From Hydractinia symbiolongicarpus (Eukaryota > Cnidaria > Hydrozoa > Anthoathecata > Hydractiniidae): DNA of 64,000 nt. The stretch spans positions 17,686,001-17,750,000 of the forward strand of contig NC_079880.1 in the NCBI RefSeq assembly GCF_029227915.1, written 5' to 3'. Positions 54,990-64,000 of the stretch are shown piece after piece; position 1 is the stretch's first letter, and every line of letters begins with the position of its first letter. The notes beneath the pieces are model-generated. The model worked only from the letters and a program-made list of their open reading frames with translations. It was not told where the DNA came from and searched no databases. Both the position numbers and the translations under genes were made by a program.

Positions 54990-55898
54990 CTATTTCTTCA
55001 TCCAGATGAAAGCGAGGATAAGTCCTACTCCTACCGTAACCAGCGTGGCTTTGGTATCCTCGTGAAGGGCAGCTTCCTCGGAGGATGGTGGAGGGAGGGG
55101 TATATCATGTACCTGCTTCCTTGCTATGGCAACAGCATGCGGAGCGTTAATATTGGGATTGATACCAATCTTAAAATGGTCCTGACTGATCAGGATCTTG
55201 TTGTTAAATCCAGCCACATTTCCGATCCTCAGTGACATATCGCTTGGGATCATGTAGACGCCATGGGCAACACTATAATCGACCTTGCTTCGTGCATATC
55301 TGAGTACGTTCTCGAATTCACTAATTTCTCTACCTGTATTTGTAGGTCTAATCACCAGCTGTTCAAAGGTCGTCAAGTATAGTCGTTGGGCACCGATAGA
55401 ACTGCCTTGATTACCGAAAATTCCTGATCGCGCATTGGCTTGGGACTCCAAAATCAAATACCCGTAGCATCGTACACTTTGCGATAACTTTTCAATACCA
55501 ATACGCGTGAGACCCTGTGATTTCTCGATTACCCATCTGCTCCATGATCCCTCGTCAAAATAACTAGGCCCTGCACCAAGATAATCTTTACGTTTGGCTT
55601 GCCACGAACTGAAAATACTCTCATTTTTCCATTCTTGCTCACTGCCAGATACGCCAAATTCACGTGCTAATTGCTGGAACTTTTGATTATTAAATGGGTT
55701 ATTCAAGATATTGAAGCGGGAAAAGCCAGGCAACGATACCTCAAGCTCCTCGAATATTTTTCGAATTTGGAAATAGACATGGAATCGATAAACAGTGCGA
55801 ACAAGGGGTAATGGATAATTAAAGTGCTGCATTGAAATGCCGCATGCCGATGTAGCGCAAAATACCGCAAAATACACTAGGATCGCTGTAAAATCCAT
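54990..55898 (-). CDS. Viral protein with N-terminal signal and C-terminal anchor, 302 aa
   Basis: Intact. Residues 3-21 (FTAILVYFAVFCATSACGI) look like a signal or anchor; the C-terminus is ATLVTVGVGLILAFIWMKK. The ectodomain has EELEVSLPGFSRFNILNNPF, then SYFDEGSWSRWVIEKSQGLTR and RIGNVAGFNNKILISQDHF. A signal plus a C-terminal tail anchor suggests a virion surface or inner-membrane protein. It is convergent with the membrane-protein gene ending at 54958. I do not recognise the family. Confidence 0.65.
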   Translation of the reverse strand: MDFTAILVYFAVFCATSACGISMQHFNYPLPLVRTVYRFHVYFQIRKIFEELEVSLPGFSRFNILNNPFNNQKFQQLAREFGVSGSEQEWKNESIFSSWQAKRKDYLGAGPSYFDEGSWSRWVIEKSQGLTRIGIEKLSQSVRCYGYLILESQANARSGIFGNQGSSIGAQRLYLTTFEQLVIRPTNTGREISEFENVLRYARSKVDYSVAHGVYMIPSDMSLRIGNVAGFNNKILISQDHFKIGINPNINAPHAVAIARKQVHDIPLPPPSSEEAALHEDTKATLVTVGVGLILAFIWMKK

Positions 55899-55992
55899 CA
55901 GTATCAGACCTACGTAGCTGAATCTCTACTCCAATAATGATTTTACAATACGTAGGGTAGGACCTGATCAGACAGTTCCTCGAATCGAAATC

Positions 55993-56475
55993 ATGAACGG
56001 TTTGTACAAAATTGAAAATAGCGCGGCCATTGTCAATACCCAGGCAGGGGATAAGATTAAGCTGTTTGTCATGAAAAATGGACTATGCAGGCTCCGTGTC
56101 AGTAATGGATATACGGTAGTGATTCATAGAGAACTGCAAGAGCTCTTGGGTCTACCCTACGATCCTGCGAAAAAATACTACACCGCCGGTGATTACGATT
56201 TTTTCTACAAAACTGATGTTTATCAACGACTGAGGCTTGTTTGTCCACAGCTAGAGTGTGACTGCCTGATGGACAGTAAAAAATCAAAAATTCTAGCCGT
56301 ACTTCCAACAAAAGAAAATACATGGGGAGATATGTTGACATGGACTTTTGACACTCCTGTTTATCTTCCTTTGAAAGGATCCACGGATCGTCTCAAGTTT
56401 ATGCTGACGGACGAACATCATCATGATAAGAACGTATCATTTGTAGGAATTAAAATACACTTGCTCATAGAATAA
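55993..56475 (+). CDS. Possible penton-like minor capsid protein, 160 aa
   Basis: Intact, starting MNGLYKIENSAAIVNTQ. It is rich in beta strands, with VVIHRELQELLGLPYDPAKKYY, a middle VYQRLRLVCPQLEC, and a C-terminal half PVYLPLKGSTDRLKFMLTDEHH ending VGIKIHLLIE. The length and all-beta pattern suit a single jelly-roll minor capsid (penton) protein, expected near the major capsid gene; this is inference and needs structure prediction. A following ATG (56476) opens only 38 codons before unrelated sequence, so the viral block is cut off here. Confidence 0.5.
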   Translation: MNGLYKIENSAAIVNTQAGDKIKLFVMKNGLCRLRVSNGYTVVIHRELQELLGLPYDPAKKYYTAGDYDFFYKTDVYQRLRLVCPQLECDCLMDSKKSKILAVLPTKENTWGDMLTWTFDTPVYLPLKGSTDRLKFMLTDEHHHDKNVSFVGIKIHLLIE

Positions 56476-56491
56476 ATGAATAATAATGATG

Positions 56492-57804
56492 TTATGAAGC
56501 TATATCTTTCATTACCACCGAGTGCTCCAGATCATGAAAATGAGGGGCATGTGTATCGATTAAAGAAAATAGAGGAAATAGAACAGTTTTAACTGCCGTT
56601 GTTTTTGGAGTTTTGTTCACAACAGCCATTCCAACTAGAATGATTACTTTGTTTGTTTCGACTTCTCCAGATAAAGAATTGGTCGTTTGTCCATTGCTGG
56701 CTAATTTCTCTATACTGTGAAGCAATTTTGATTTGTCTAAATAAGCCAATGGAATTCCATCAGCACTGAACAAGGCCTTTGGTACAACAGAAAACTTAAA
56801 GTTGCCAATACAGTGCTCCAAATCCAATTTGGGACGTTCCCTTGCAGTAATTAAAAATCTTAATAGTAGCGTTTTTTTCCTCTTTGAGTTGTATAACTTT
56901 ATCCCCTTCTCTCTTTTTGATAGGTTTTCCAACATCTTTGAAAGTTACTATTTTCACTTTTTTTAACGGTACCCATATCGATTTTTTCCTTTTATCCTCT
57001 CCGTGACAAATTCTTCATAACATTTTGAGCCAATATCAGCATGTTGAAGTATTTGTGAATTGTGAAGAACAGCTTTTGAAACAACATTAAATACACAATC
57101 GGATTGTCGGAAGTTGACATTGAAGTCATACATGGTACAAAGCAATTTATTGACGTTAGAAGCTATCCTGCTATATGTTGAGCTACTCAATTGCTAGTGT
57201 TGCTTTCTTGTATCAACATTGACATTTTCTATATTACAAAACTCTTTCGATAATGATGCAAGTATAGGAGAAACGAGGCAAAATCTGTTCAATGTAGATG
57301 GTTGTTGTAACAGTCCTTTGATGCCTCCAGTGACCTTCATTACATTACCTTATTCTCCTGCTCCATTGCGTGATCGGACCCAATGGCAGTGAATGGTATA
57401 TTGGTTTTGGCAATTTCGAAATTCTCTTTCAAGTAGGACAAGGTTTTCATGTCTGTTTCTTCTAAATTATTCATGTCTGCCAGATACAAAGGTGTTAATC
57501 GGGCGTAATTGATTTGATTGTGGGCGAAAATATATTTCAGTAAACCACTCAAAAAGACAAGATGTAATTCCCAAAGTCCTTGTCGCATAACACGAACAAG
57601 GATTAAAAGTGATTCATACATTTTCATGAAATTTCGCAAAAACAGAGATTGATGATCAATAGCCTTGTCTAATTGAGAAAACTTTTCAAAAATCCCAATT
57701 CTTTCACAAAGTTCAATCAACTGTTTGTGTTGCTTCTTACATTCAACTTTGTCAGAACATTTTATGTTTAAGAATTCTTCCCTTGCAACTCGAACATCAC
57801 ACAT
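56492..57804 (-). pseudogene. Frameshifted invertebrate repeat-associated gene (AIGSDHA family)
   Basis: Read on the minus strand, three frames give one protein: EEFLNIKCSDKVECKKQHK, LFLRNFMKMYESLLILVRVMRQGLWELHL, FAHNQINYARLTPLYLADMN, NIPFTAIGSDHAMEQENKVM, then (new frame) KVTGGIKGLLQQPSTLNRFC, YEEFVTERIKG and finally ARERPKLDLEHCIGNFKFSVVP and LFSADGIPLAYLDKSKLLHSIE. I recognise the pattern as an uncharacterised, multi-copy protein of cnidarians and other invertebrates; its function is not known. Frameshifts near 57345 and 56940 and a stop near 57192 disable it. It directly abuts the viral block. Confidence 0.55.
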
Positions 57805-59193
57805 AAAATTACCTTTATTTTTAATTACTAATCTTGGTCAAAATATCAAACAAAAATCTCTCTCAAAACTCTCAAAACTCAGAACAGGAATGGGAAAAAC
57901 TGTTTAAGTAAGGCGGTACCTTTTTTAATGTATCTTTCTGTCACACTATACATTTCCCAAAATCCAGCACATTTATTGTTTTTACACAGTTAACATCCAT
58001 TTTAATTCGGTCTATTCATTTTTTATTATGCATATATGTCTATACTATAAACTTCACATTACACTTCACTAATACTTCGAAATTAAACAGTCTAGCTATG
58101 AAATTGAACAATAGAATGTTTTCTAGAAATTGAACATTTGAATTCTATGTCTATGTCTATGAAATCGAACAATTATAAAACAAAACTTGTTATCATACTG
58201 ATACTAATACATGCAAAATGTCTAAGTGAAATTCGCAACTTGCTTTTCCAAACTAAAGTAAACAACTAAAAACATGCTTTGGTCTGTAAATTACTGGTCT
58301 GTAAATTATCCCTTGAAGTGATTTGAACAATAAATTTTGATCAAACAGAAAGACATTAGGGTAACCCAATACCATACTAAAACTCAACAAAAAAACTTCG
58401 CTCTTGAGCAGGTTATAGTCATTTTTGTGTTGGGTCAGTAAATTACCGTTCTGTAATTTGTACAAAGTTTGAATAGTAATATCTTTCGAACGTTACGTTT
58501 TGAAGACATGGTTCTTACATTTTTTTAGCTCCACTCGATCTTCTCTTTCCAATCATATGTAACATGACATACAAATGCAAAATTATTTTTATGCTGAATG
58601 TAAAAGTGATGACGTCATCTAATTTGGTCCCATGGGACAAAAAATTTTGCCACCCATATTTTTTTGGTAATTTGGGACCTAAGGAACAACCTTAAATCAA
58701 AAATCACTTTTAATACACATGTGCACACGAAGCTTCATATCAGAACATAGCAGCCCTTACTACATGATTTTGAAACCTGTGGACAATACAGGATTTATTT
58801 TGTTGAAATCGATTTATTGAATTCAACTGATTGTTTATTATTCTTTTTTGATTCGAATTCTCAAATTTAAATTTCTTTCGAGAAGTCGGATTAGTTGCAA
58901 GTTTTTATTTTGAGGAAACTGATTGGTCATTGTTTTGTTTGACAAATTGACAAATTGAAATCACCAAGTTGAAGCATAAAAGGGTACACACACAATAAAT
59001 TTGCAGATTTGAAAAATCGAAGGTCCTTTTCGTGAGATTTTTAAAAATCAAGTCATTTCCAAGAAACCTTAGAAAAATATTTTGTGATACTTTAGGGTGA
59101 GTTCAAGAAAGATTTTCAAGCAAAAACAAGAAGAACTGATTTTAAACAAGGAGAACTGATAATTAGCCAGTAACAGAATAGTTAGCCGTTTTC
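57805..59193. other. Non-coding AT-rich interval
   Basis: No gene supported. The word GGTCTGTAAATTA occurs twice near 58289-58320 and variants recur near 58435-58460; a similar inverted TAATTTACAGACC occurs at 63050, hinting at a shared short repeat. Confidence 0.4.
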
Positions 59194-59500
59194 AATGGCA
59201 CCATAGCTTGGTGGTTATAACTCTGGCACTTTGTGCAGGAGAACGGGGTCCGATTCCGCTTGGCGGCAATTCAATATTGGTGAGTGAATGCTACCATAGC
59301 CCCGGGTTAACCCAAGCCATGTTAGAGAAATTGGGGAGATGACACACTATGTGGGCTGTTGGATTCTACAGGGAGTTGTCTGGCAGAGCGGGGACCTTAA
59401 TTGGATCTACATAGCTCAAAATGAGCATTAAATACTCTAGGACTCCCTATCTAAGCTACGGCCTTTCCTGGAAATAATAGACAGGATTTGTAAGGCTAGC
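59194..59500 (+). mobile_element. tRNA-derived SINE
   Basis: The head has a Pol III A box TAGCTTGGTGG (59204-59214) and a B box GGTCCGATTCC (59247-59257) about 33 bases later, spaced as in tRNA genes. The sequence around them does not fold as a complete tRNA that I can name, and it runs on into a GC-richer unrelated body (GTGTGGGCTGTTGG ... GGCAGAGCGGGG), the layout of a tRNA-derived SINE. The end and target duplication are not clear. Confidence 0.65.
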
Positions 59501-60599
59501 CATATAAAATATACAGACATTCTATTTATCTAAGCAGAATAATTATATATATGGTGCGTACAGTATAATTAGCCGCTGATAGAGCTACTTATACGATGTA
59601 TCTTTTTACTTAAATTTACACTTTTCTTCGTTATCAATCTCCCCATAGCCATCTATATTTATATAGATCAACATAAAGTTGTGCTCCAATTAAAACCAAG
59701 AAATAGAACAAGAAATGATTGTGCAAAAAAGTTATAATTTTACTGTAGCTAGCAGTACATATGTCGTTTATATTATTAAACAACAAAACTATTCTTATTT
59801 CAAGAAAAAACATGGAAAAGACGCAGTTAGCTGTAAAGATCACAAAGAAGCTTTTAACGGCTAATTATACTAAGCATAGCATCTAATTATCCTGCATCGG
59901 CTAACTATATATTGTTACAGGTTAATTATCAGTTCACCGACTGCTCAGTGCAAGCAACAATAAACTTTTCGTCACGTTTCGACAACTTTTCTGCAAAAAA
60001 TATAAAAACAATCCTGTGTGAATATATATATCTTTTTATCTGATAGAAGTAGTCCCACAAAGTGTCATTTGGAAGTTATTTTTAGCCCCCTTTTTTCCCA
60101 TCATAAGAACAGGAGTTGGGTGTCCGGTCATGGAAGAAATACGCAAGGCAGGATAAAAGTTTTTTGTTGCTTGCTCTTTAAGAAAAAAAAGCACTCTAAT
60201 CAAAGTACTATTTTGTGTAGCTAGCTCCATAGCTAGCTAGCAAGTAATTAATTTCATGACTATTAAAAGGGGTATGTCAGCACCAGTCAAAAGGAGATCC
60301 AATTCAGTACCAAAAATTGAGATAGCTAGGGAGCCAGCACACCTTTCTCACTCAGCTATATATAAAATAATTCTTACCTGATAAAATACACAAATTTAAA
60401 AATAGTGCTTAGCTCCCCATCAATAAAGCTACTACGACCAAACTAAAGAGACCAGCAAGGGGCGACCAACAAAATGTAAGCACTTTTAGTCATGGCCGCA
60501 AACGTAATGTTCTGGCCTCACGAAGAGTACACTCTCTGTTCAGATTGGTCATTTAATTGACAGAGATTAAAATAAAGCATCTTCATCGGCTTTCGAAAA
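59501..60599. other. Non-coding interval
   Basis: No coding or RNA feature supported; CTAGCTAG words near 60215-60240 and short AT-rich stretches only. Confidence 0.4.
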
Positions 60600-60731
60600 A
60601 ATGGAATTTTCCGGGCGTTTAGCCTAGACAAAAACTAAGCAGCGTCCGGGCTCTGTGCTGTCTCTCTCTATCTATCTATCTTCCATCAGGCGATTTTAAA
60701 GATTCCGCCCCGCATAGCGGCGACGGAAATC
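60600..60731 (+). repeat. Helentron-like 3' terminus
   Basis: CCGGGCGTTTAGCCTAG, a GTGCTGTCTCTCTCTATC microsatellite, CAGGCGATTTTAAAGATTCCGCC and a terminal stem-loop ending GACGGAAATC match the 3' ends of the elements at 36815 and 41549. Homology does not extend upstream of about 60600. It is in the same orientation as the isolated 5' end at 43954. Confidence 0.6.
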
Positions 60732-60754
60732 AATAAAAATTTCAAATTATATTA

Positions 60755-61305
60755 TGCAATGGAACCATGGACAAAATGCCTTCAAATAAACCATTAATTT
60801 TAACAGCTACATTGCCAGTACCATCATAACATTGACCTCGACCATTCTGTATGTCAAGAGAAAGTTCATTCAAGGTTCTTAAATGACCTTTGAAAGGGAC
60901 AAACCTGAGACCCCTTAACTACAACGAATAAACCTTTTCCTTTTGCAAGTTACAATGATGCTTTATGAAACGAAGTACTATTGAAATTTGTTCCTTGGTA
61001 GATGTGCCACAAGCTTCGTCACAAATTATTGAGAAAATTTAGCTTGTTTAACTGCAGATATTATTTTGTCTGTTATATAATCACCACAATATGAAATAAT
61101 TTCATTCTGAGTTTGTGGTGATAAGTAAGTTGCATTTTTTGAACAGGCTCTTTAATGTTTACCCGAAGCGATATCCCCCCTGTTACTCTTTAATTTAAAA
61201 AGTTAAGAAAATTGCCAATAGAATTGAAGTAGCCCCCAAATTTAGGAACATCTTTTAAGTTGTCTCTGTGTTCTCTTAACCCTATTAGCGAGCTTAAGAA
61301 ATAAC
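60755..61305 (-). pseudogene. hAT-type transposase relic
   Basis: On the minus strand several frames give hAT (DUF4371/TTF-type) pieces in order: GLREHRDNLKDVPKFGGYFN, KMQLTYLSPQTQNEIISYCG, ITDKIISAVKQAKF, and, near the end, LDIQNGRGQCYDGTGNVA. The last corresponds to the CRGQxYDGAxNM region of these transposases. Frame changes and a lost start make it inactive; it is truncated at the Helentron-like end. No terminal repeats found. Confidence 0.6.
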
Positions 61306-61446
61306 GATGGCGGTATTCTTAGACGGCATTCCGAATTAGTTTACTTTTCTACGCATGCGCTATCAGGGGTAGTCCATCATAATCACCGTTCATTAGAAGT
61401 TGAAGACTTCATTTTTCTTATTTGCCGTCCATGCTAAAACTCCAAA

Positions 61447-61871
61447 ATGGCTGCTGAATCCAAGGAATCGTAAGTTAATCCTTTTGTGCATTATTGAGTA
61501 GGAAAATAGTGATAAGTATAGCAATATGAATGAATAACCAATACAGTTGGATCGGTTGTTTATATTTTCTTCTTGTATTAGACTTTAAGAATAATTTATA
61601 TACTGCAAGCAGCAAGTAAAATCTAGGTATATTTTTGAAAATTTGTCTTTCTTTATACAGTAGCTTATTTGGAAGTTTTTATATATTTAGTAGCCCAATG
61701 GTATGGAATGATGAGAAAAGATGTGTGCTATGTAGGGAGATGCTGGTTGTAGAGCCATACCAATTCAAGAAGAAAACAAGAGAACGAGGACAAGCATGGA
61801 CTAAAATTAGTGATAACATTAACCTTATACCTGGATTCAGTACTAACATTCGCCAAATTCGCCAAATTTAA
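61447..61871 (+). CDS. Myb/SANT-like accessory protein of a Harbinger element, truncated
   Basis: Two exons: ATG at 61447 to 61469 (MAAESKES), intron GTAAGT...TTTAG, then exon 2 from 61691. Joined, it reads SSPMVWNDEKRCVLCREMLV followed by EPYQFKKKTRERGQAWTKI and ISDNINLIPGF, the first SANT-like helices of the Harbinger accessory DNA-binding protein. A stop at 61869 follows a small duplication (CGCCAAATTCGCCAAATT), cutting off the C-terminal coiled coil. It is convergent with the transposase on the other strand, the usual arrangement in these elements. Confidence 0.65.
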
Positions 61872-61963
61872 TCCTCGCCAAGATTTATCCACTTAAGGTA
61901 AATCAAGGTAGGGAAAAATTCAAGCTTGTTTTTAAGAAAAATATTCTTCAAGGCTAGGAGGAT

Positions 61964-62744
61964 CTATATTGGAAAACAATAAGTGTTACGTTTATACAGA
62001 CATGCACGAGCATTATGTAATAAACCACAAACTACATACATCTTGTTAACAGCACTAAGACCTAGCTTCAAATTATTCTTGAAGTTAACAAAAGCAAAGT
62101 AGTCTATTATGTCTCCAAAAATCCACTCCACTGAAATTCGAACTTTACTCATAGATTTGTTAAATTCCTTTTGATCGTTGGTTACATTAGCCCCTTTAAA
62201 TGGACCTAATTGAGATTTGATAGGATATGCTGGATCGCCATATATACAAAGATTTTGACCATTAGAAGTATGAGAATGATTTACTAAATCCTGTAATAGA
62301 CCTGATTCATTTAAAAGAGCACAGTCGTGTCTCCTTCCCTCCATAGATTTGCAATAAGCCCGTTTGGCGCTACCACACTTTGAAATTTTATTGCATGCAC
62401 TCGTTTGTGTCCATTATATACCATTCTCTGGTTTTCTGGAGGACGACATATCGGTCGCACTGTGCCATATACAAAACCCAAGCAAAAAGTCAATAGCATC
62501 TTTGATAAACTGCATCAGCATATTCAGCTAGTCTATTGGGAGCTAACCAATTTTGATTGAAATCACGAAGTTTGTGAGCAAAATTATTATAAATCCAGTC
62601 TAAATTATAATTACTGATCAAGCTTAATTCAGTAACTGAGCGACCAAAACGTGGTATCATGTCTCCATATCTACAAGGATAGGCTAATCTCTTCAAAATA
62701 TGCATAGTGCTTCGATATTGCTTACTTTTGTTCCATTTTAGCAC
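61964..62744 (-). pseudogene. PIF/Harbinger DDE transposase, first catalytic Asp lost
   Basis: The minus-strand frames give ILKRLAYPCRYGDMIPRFGR, NFNQ-type linker with WLAPNRLAEYADAVYQR, then LGFVYGTVRPICRPPENQR, YNGHKRVHAIKFQSVVAPNG, RRHDCALLNESGLL, CIYGDPAYPIKSQLGPF and SKVRISVEWIFGDI. The usual V-D-G-T at the first catalytic position reads VYGT (GTA TAT GGC ACA), so the first Asp is Tyr; the second Asp (GDPAY) and the Glu (SVEW) remain. Frameshifts near 62495 and 62345 also disable it. Its N-terminal exon seems to lie beyond the inverted-repeat element at 62764-63572. Confidence 0.8.
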
Positions 62745-62763
62745 ACAACATCAATTGGAATTG

Positions 62764-63572
62764 AAGTGCCCGCGGCTTTTTCTTTTTTCAATATCTTTTT
62801 TTGTACTCATTGTTAGACCTTGAAATTTTGTGACTTTTCCTAACTTTTATTGGACTTTCTGATTCTAAAAACATTTTTGGGATTTTTATTTGTACATCTC
62901 CGGGGGTAGGCCATTTGTGAACAGGGGATAAAATACTTAAAGTAAATATTTTTTGTTCTCCTTCTATGCTAAATCTTTAGTCAAAAATTATTCAGTTAAT
63001 AAACATTTGAAAGTAATCACACGTGTAAGATAAAATGAGGAACAGATGTGTAATTTACAGACCAAAATATATAATTTACGGATCCAAATTGATATTTTAC
63101 TCTCTGTCTTTGATGACGTCGGTACACAGGTGGTAATGGCGTCATAACACTCAAATTAAAAGTCAATCTTATTCCTATTGTGATTAATTCTTCATTTTGG
63201 AAAATATACTTACTTTTGAATAAAAAGAAGAAATTTGTGTTTTGAATTGGAAAAAAAACAGTTTTTATTGTGATCAAATTTCATTTTCTTCTAACATATA
63301 TCTAACAATTAGACTTTTTTTCATAATTATAATATTTTGTATATATTTTACATACTTGTCTACTTTCAAAACACAGCATACTCTAAACTACGACATTTTT
63401 CATTAACACCTAAAAATTAGCTACCCTTTGTCTTTGATGACGTCACAACAGGTGGCAATGACCTCATTACACCCAAATTATTCCTATTGTGTTGAATTAT
63501 AAGTGTGCCAAGTCTTATAGCAAAATGATTTGTAGTTCATGAGTAATTTAAAAATGTGGCCGCGGGCACTTT
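62764..63572. mobile_element. Small inverted-repeat element (MITE-like) in the Harbinger gene
   Basis: The left end AGTGCCCGCGGC is matched by GCCGCGGGCACT at the right end, a perfect 12-base inverted repeat. About 810 bp long, non-coding, with an internal direct duplication of TTTGATGACGTC ... CAGGTGG.AATG.C.TCAT.ACAC (near 63108 and 63432). Flanks look like two parts of one transposase gene. A target duplication is not obvious. Confidence 0.55.
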
Positions 63573-63793
63573 ATGCTCACATTAAATTTTCCAATACCGT
63601 CAATATAACCTTGAGGGAAAAAATCTAATGAAGGTTCTGCAAAAAAAACTTTTTCTGGTTTAATAGGTTTCGATTTAGAATTTATTTTGACGAAAAAGTT
63701 TTTAAAGTTAAAGGTTTGCTTTTCACAAATCTCGTTATTAGTGCTAGAAGTACCACATTGATTAACAACGTTTGGGCTAATGAATAGGAACAA
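63573..63793 (-). pseudogene. Probable N-terminal part of the Harbinger transposase
   Basis: An open minus-strand frame reads CGTSSTNNEICEKQTFNFKN, then KPEKVFFAEPSLDFFPQGYI and DGIGKFNVSIK before running into the inverted-repeat element. The Harbinger catalytic part resumes on the far side as VLKWNKSKQYRSTMHILKRL. Joining them is inference from strand and order; the motif content here is not diagnostic. Confidence 0.35.
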
Positions 63794-64000
63794 TTTGGAG
63801 ATGTAACCTAGCCTGGAAATATTGAGCAGAAGTCTTTACGTAGCTTTACTCAATTTTAAAAAAACTAAAGGGACAAAATGATTGGGTTTAATGCCCAGAA
63901 TGTTTGCAAAATAAAACAGATACAGGCTGTAAATTGATGTTAAAGTTAAAGTATTTTTTCTTAGCCTTATATGAAGCGAATTTTTAACCTGCGAAAGTTA

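Larger units (their letters stand above)
44723..56490 (+). mobile_element. Fossil integrated Polinton-like/adintovirus-like dsDNA element
   Basis: A compact run of genes with almost no spacers: family B DNA polymerase, HNH nuclease, four small membrane or hypothetical proteins, A32-like ATPase, Bro-N protein, major capsid protein (minus), membrane proteins and a possible penton-like protein. Polymerase, packaging ATPase and double-jelly-roll capsid together define the Polinton/virophage/adintovirus realm. Base composition is visibly richer in G+C than the surroundings. No RVE integrase and no adenain/Ulp1-type protease were found in 43-61 kb, and no terminal inverted repeat could be seen, so the true ends are uncertain. 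Stops and frameshifts show it is a non-functional fossil. Confidence 0.85.

Noticed and set aside
59194-59270. True tRNA gene
   Set aside because: A and B boxes are present but no full cloverleaf with a clear anticodon arm and acceptor pairing could be made, and an unrelated body follows.
1-64000. CRISPR arrays, bacterial operons or organelle DNA
   Set aside because: No regular short direct repeats with spacers, no Shine-Dalgarno-led operons outside the viral block, and canonical spliceosomal introns are present.

Overview
The window looks like AT-rich nuclear DNA of an animal, most likely a cnidarian and perhaps a hydrozoan. It has GT/AG introns, Rab22-type GTPase genes, an alpha-kinase relic, a DNA polymerase beta gene scattered over about 24 kb, and a very dense load of transposable elements. 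The species assignment is inference. There are no bacterial operons, rRNA genes or CRISPR arrays.

Layout. 0-4.4 kb: non-LTR retrotransposon debris, then a two-exon relic of a transposase-like family. 4.4-10.5 kb: an alpha-kinase-like pseudogene split by a complete Ty1/copia element (144-bp LTRs, 5-bp target duplication ATATC). 10.5-12.3 kb: a second copia relic and a LINE 3' end. 14.0-17.5 kb: two tandem intronless Rab22-like genes, the only intact host genes seen. 19.0-43.0 kb: exons of a broken DNA polymerase beta gene on the + strand. Its introns hold a Harbinger-like element with a nested Helitron, a second Helitron carrying a nearly intact LINE whose ORF contains a 2A-type motif, and a BEL/Pao pol relic between two ~0.9-kb inverted Helentron-like repeats.

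44.7-56.5 kb is the most unusual part: a fossil integrated dsDNA virus or Polinton-like element. It has a giant protein-primed-type family B DNA polymerase with extra N-terminal domains, an HNH nuclease, a run of small membrane proteins, an A32-like packaging ATPase, a Bro-N protein, a double-jelly-roll-type major capsid protein, a glycine-rich membrane protein, a two-anchor membrane protein and a possible penton-like protein. I see no retroviral-type integrase and no capsid maturation protease. Most ORFs carry one to several lesions, but four or five remain open. A Helentron-like 5' end lies upstream and a 3' end of the same type lies downstream, in the same orientation.

56.5-64 kb: a frameshifted invertebrate repeat-associated gene, a tRNA-derived SINE, a hAT transposase relic, and a PIF/Harbinger element (Myb-like gene plus transposase) that has lost its first catalytic Asp and appears to be split by a small inverted-repeat element.

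Together this is a largely non-genic interval where layered insertions (LINE in Helitron in intron; Helitron in Harbinger in intron; copia in a kinase exon) give a relative order of events. The host genes are incidental to that history.
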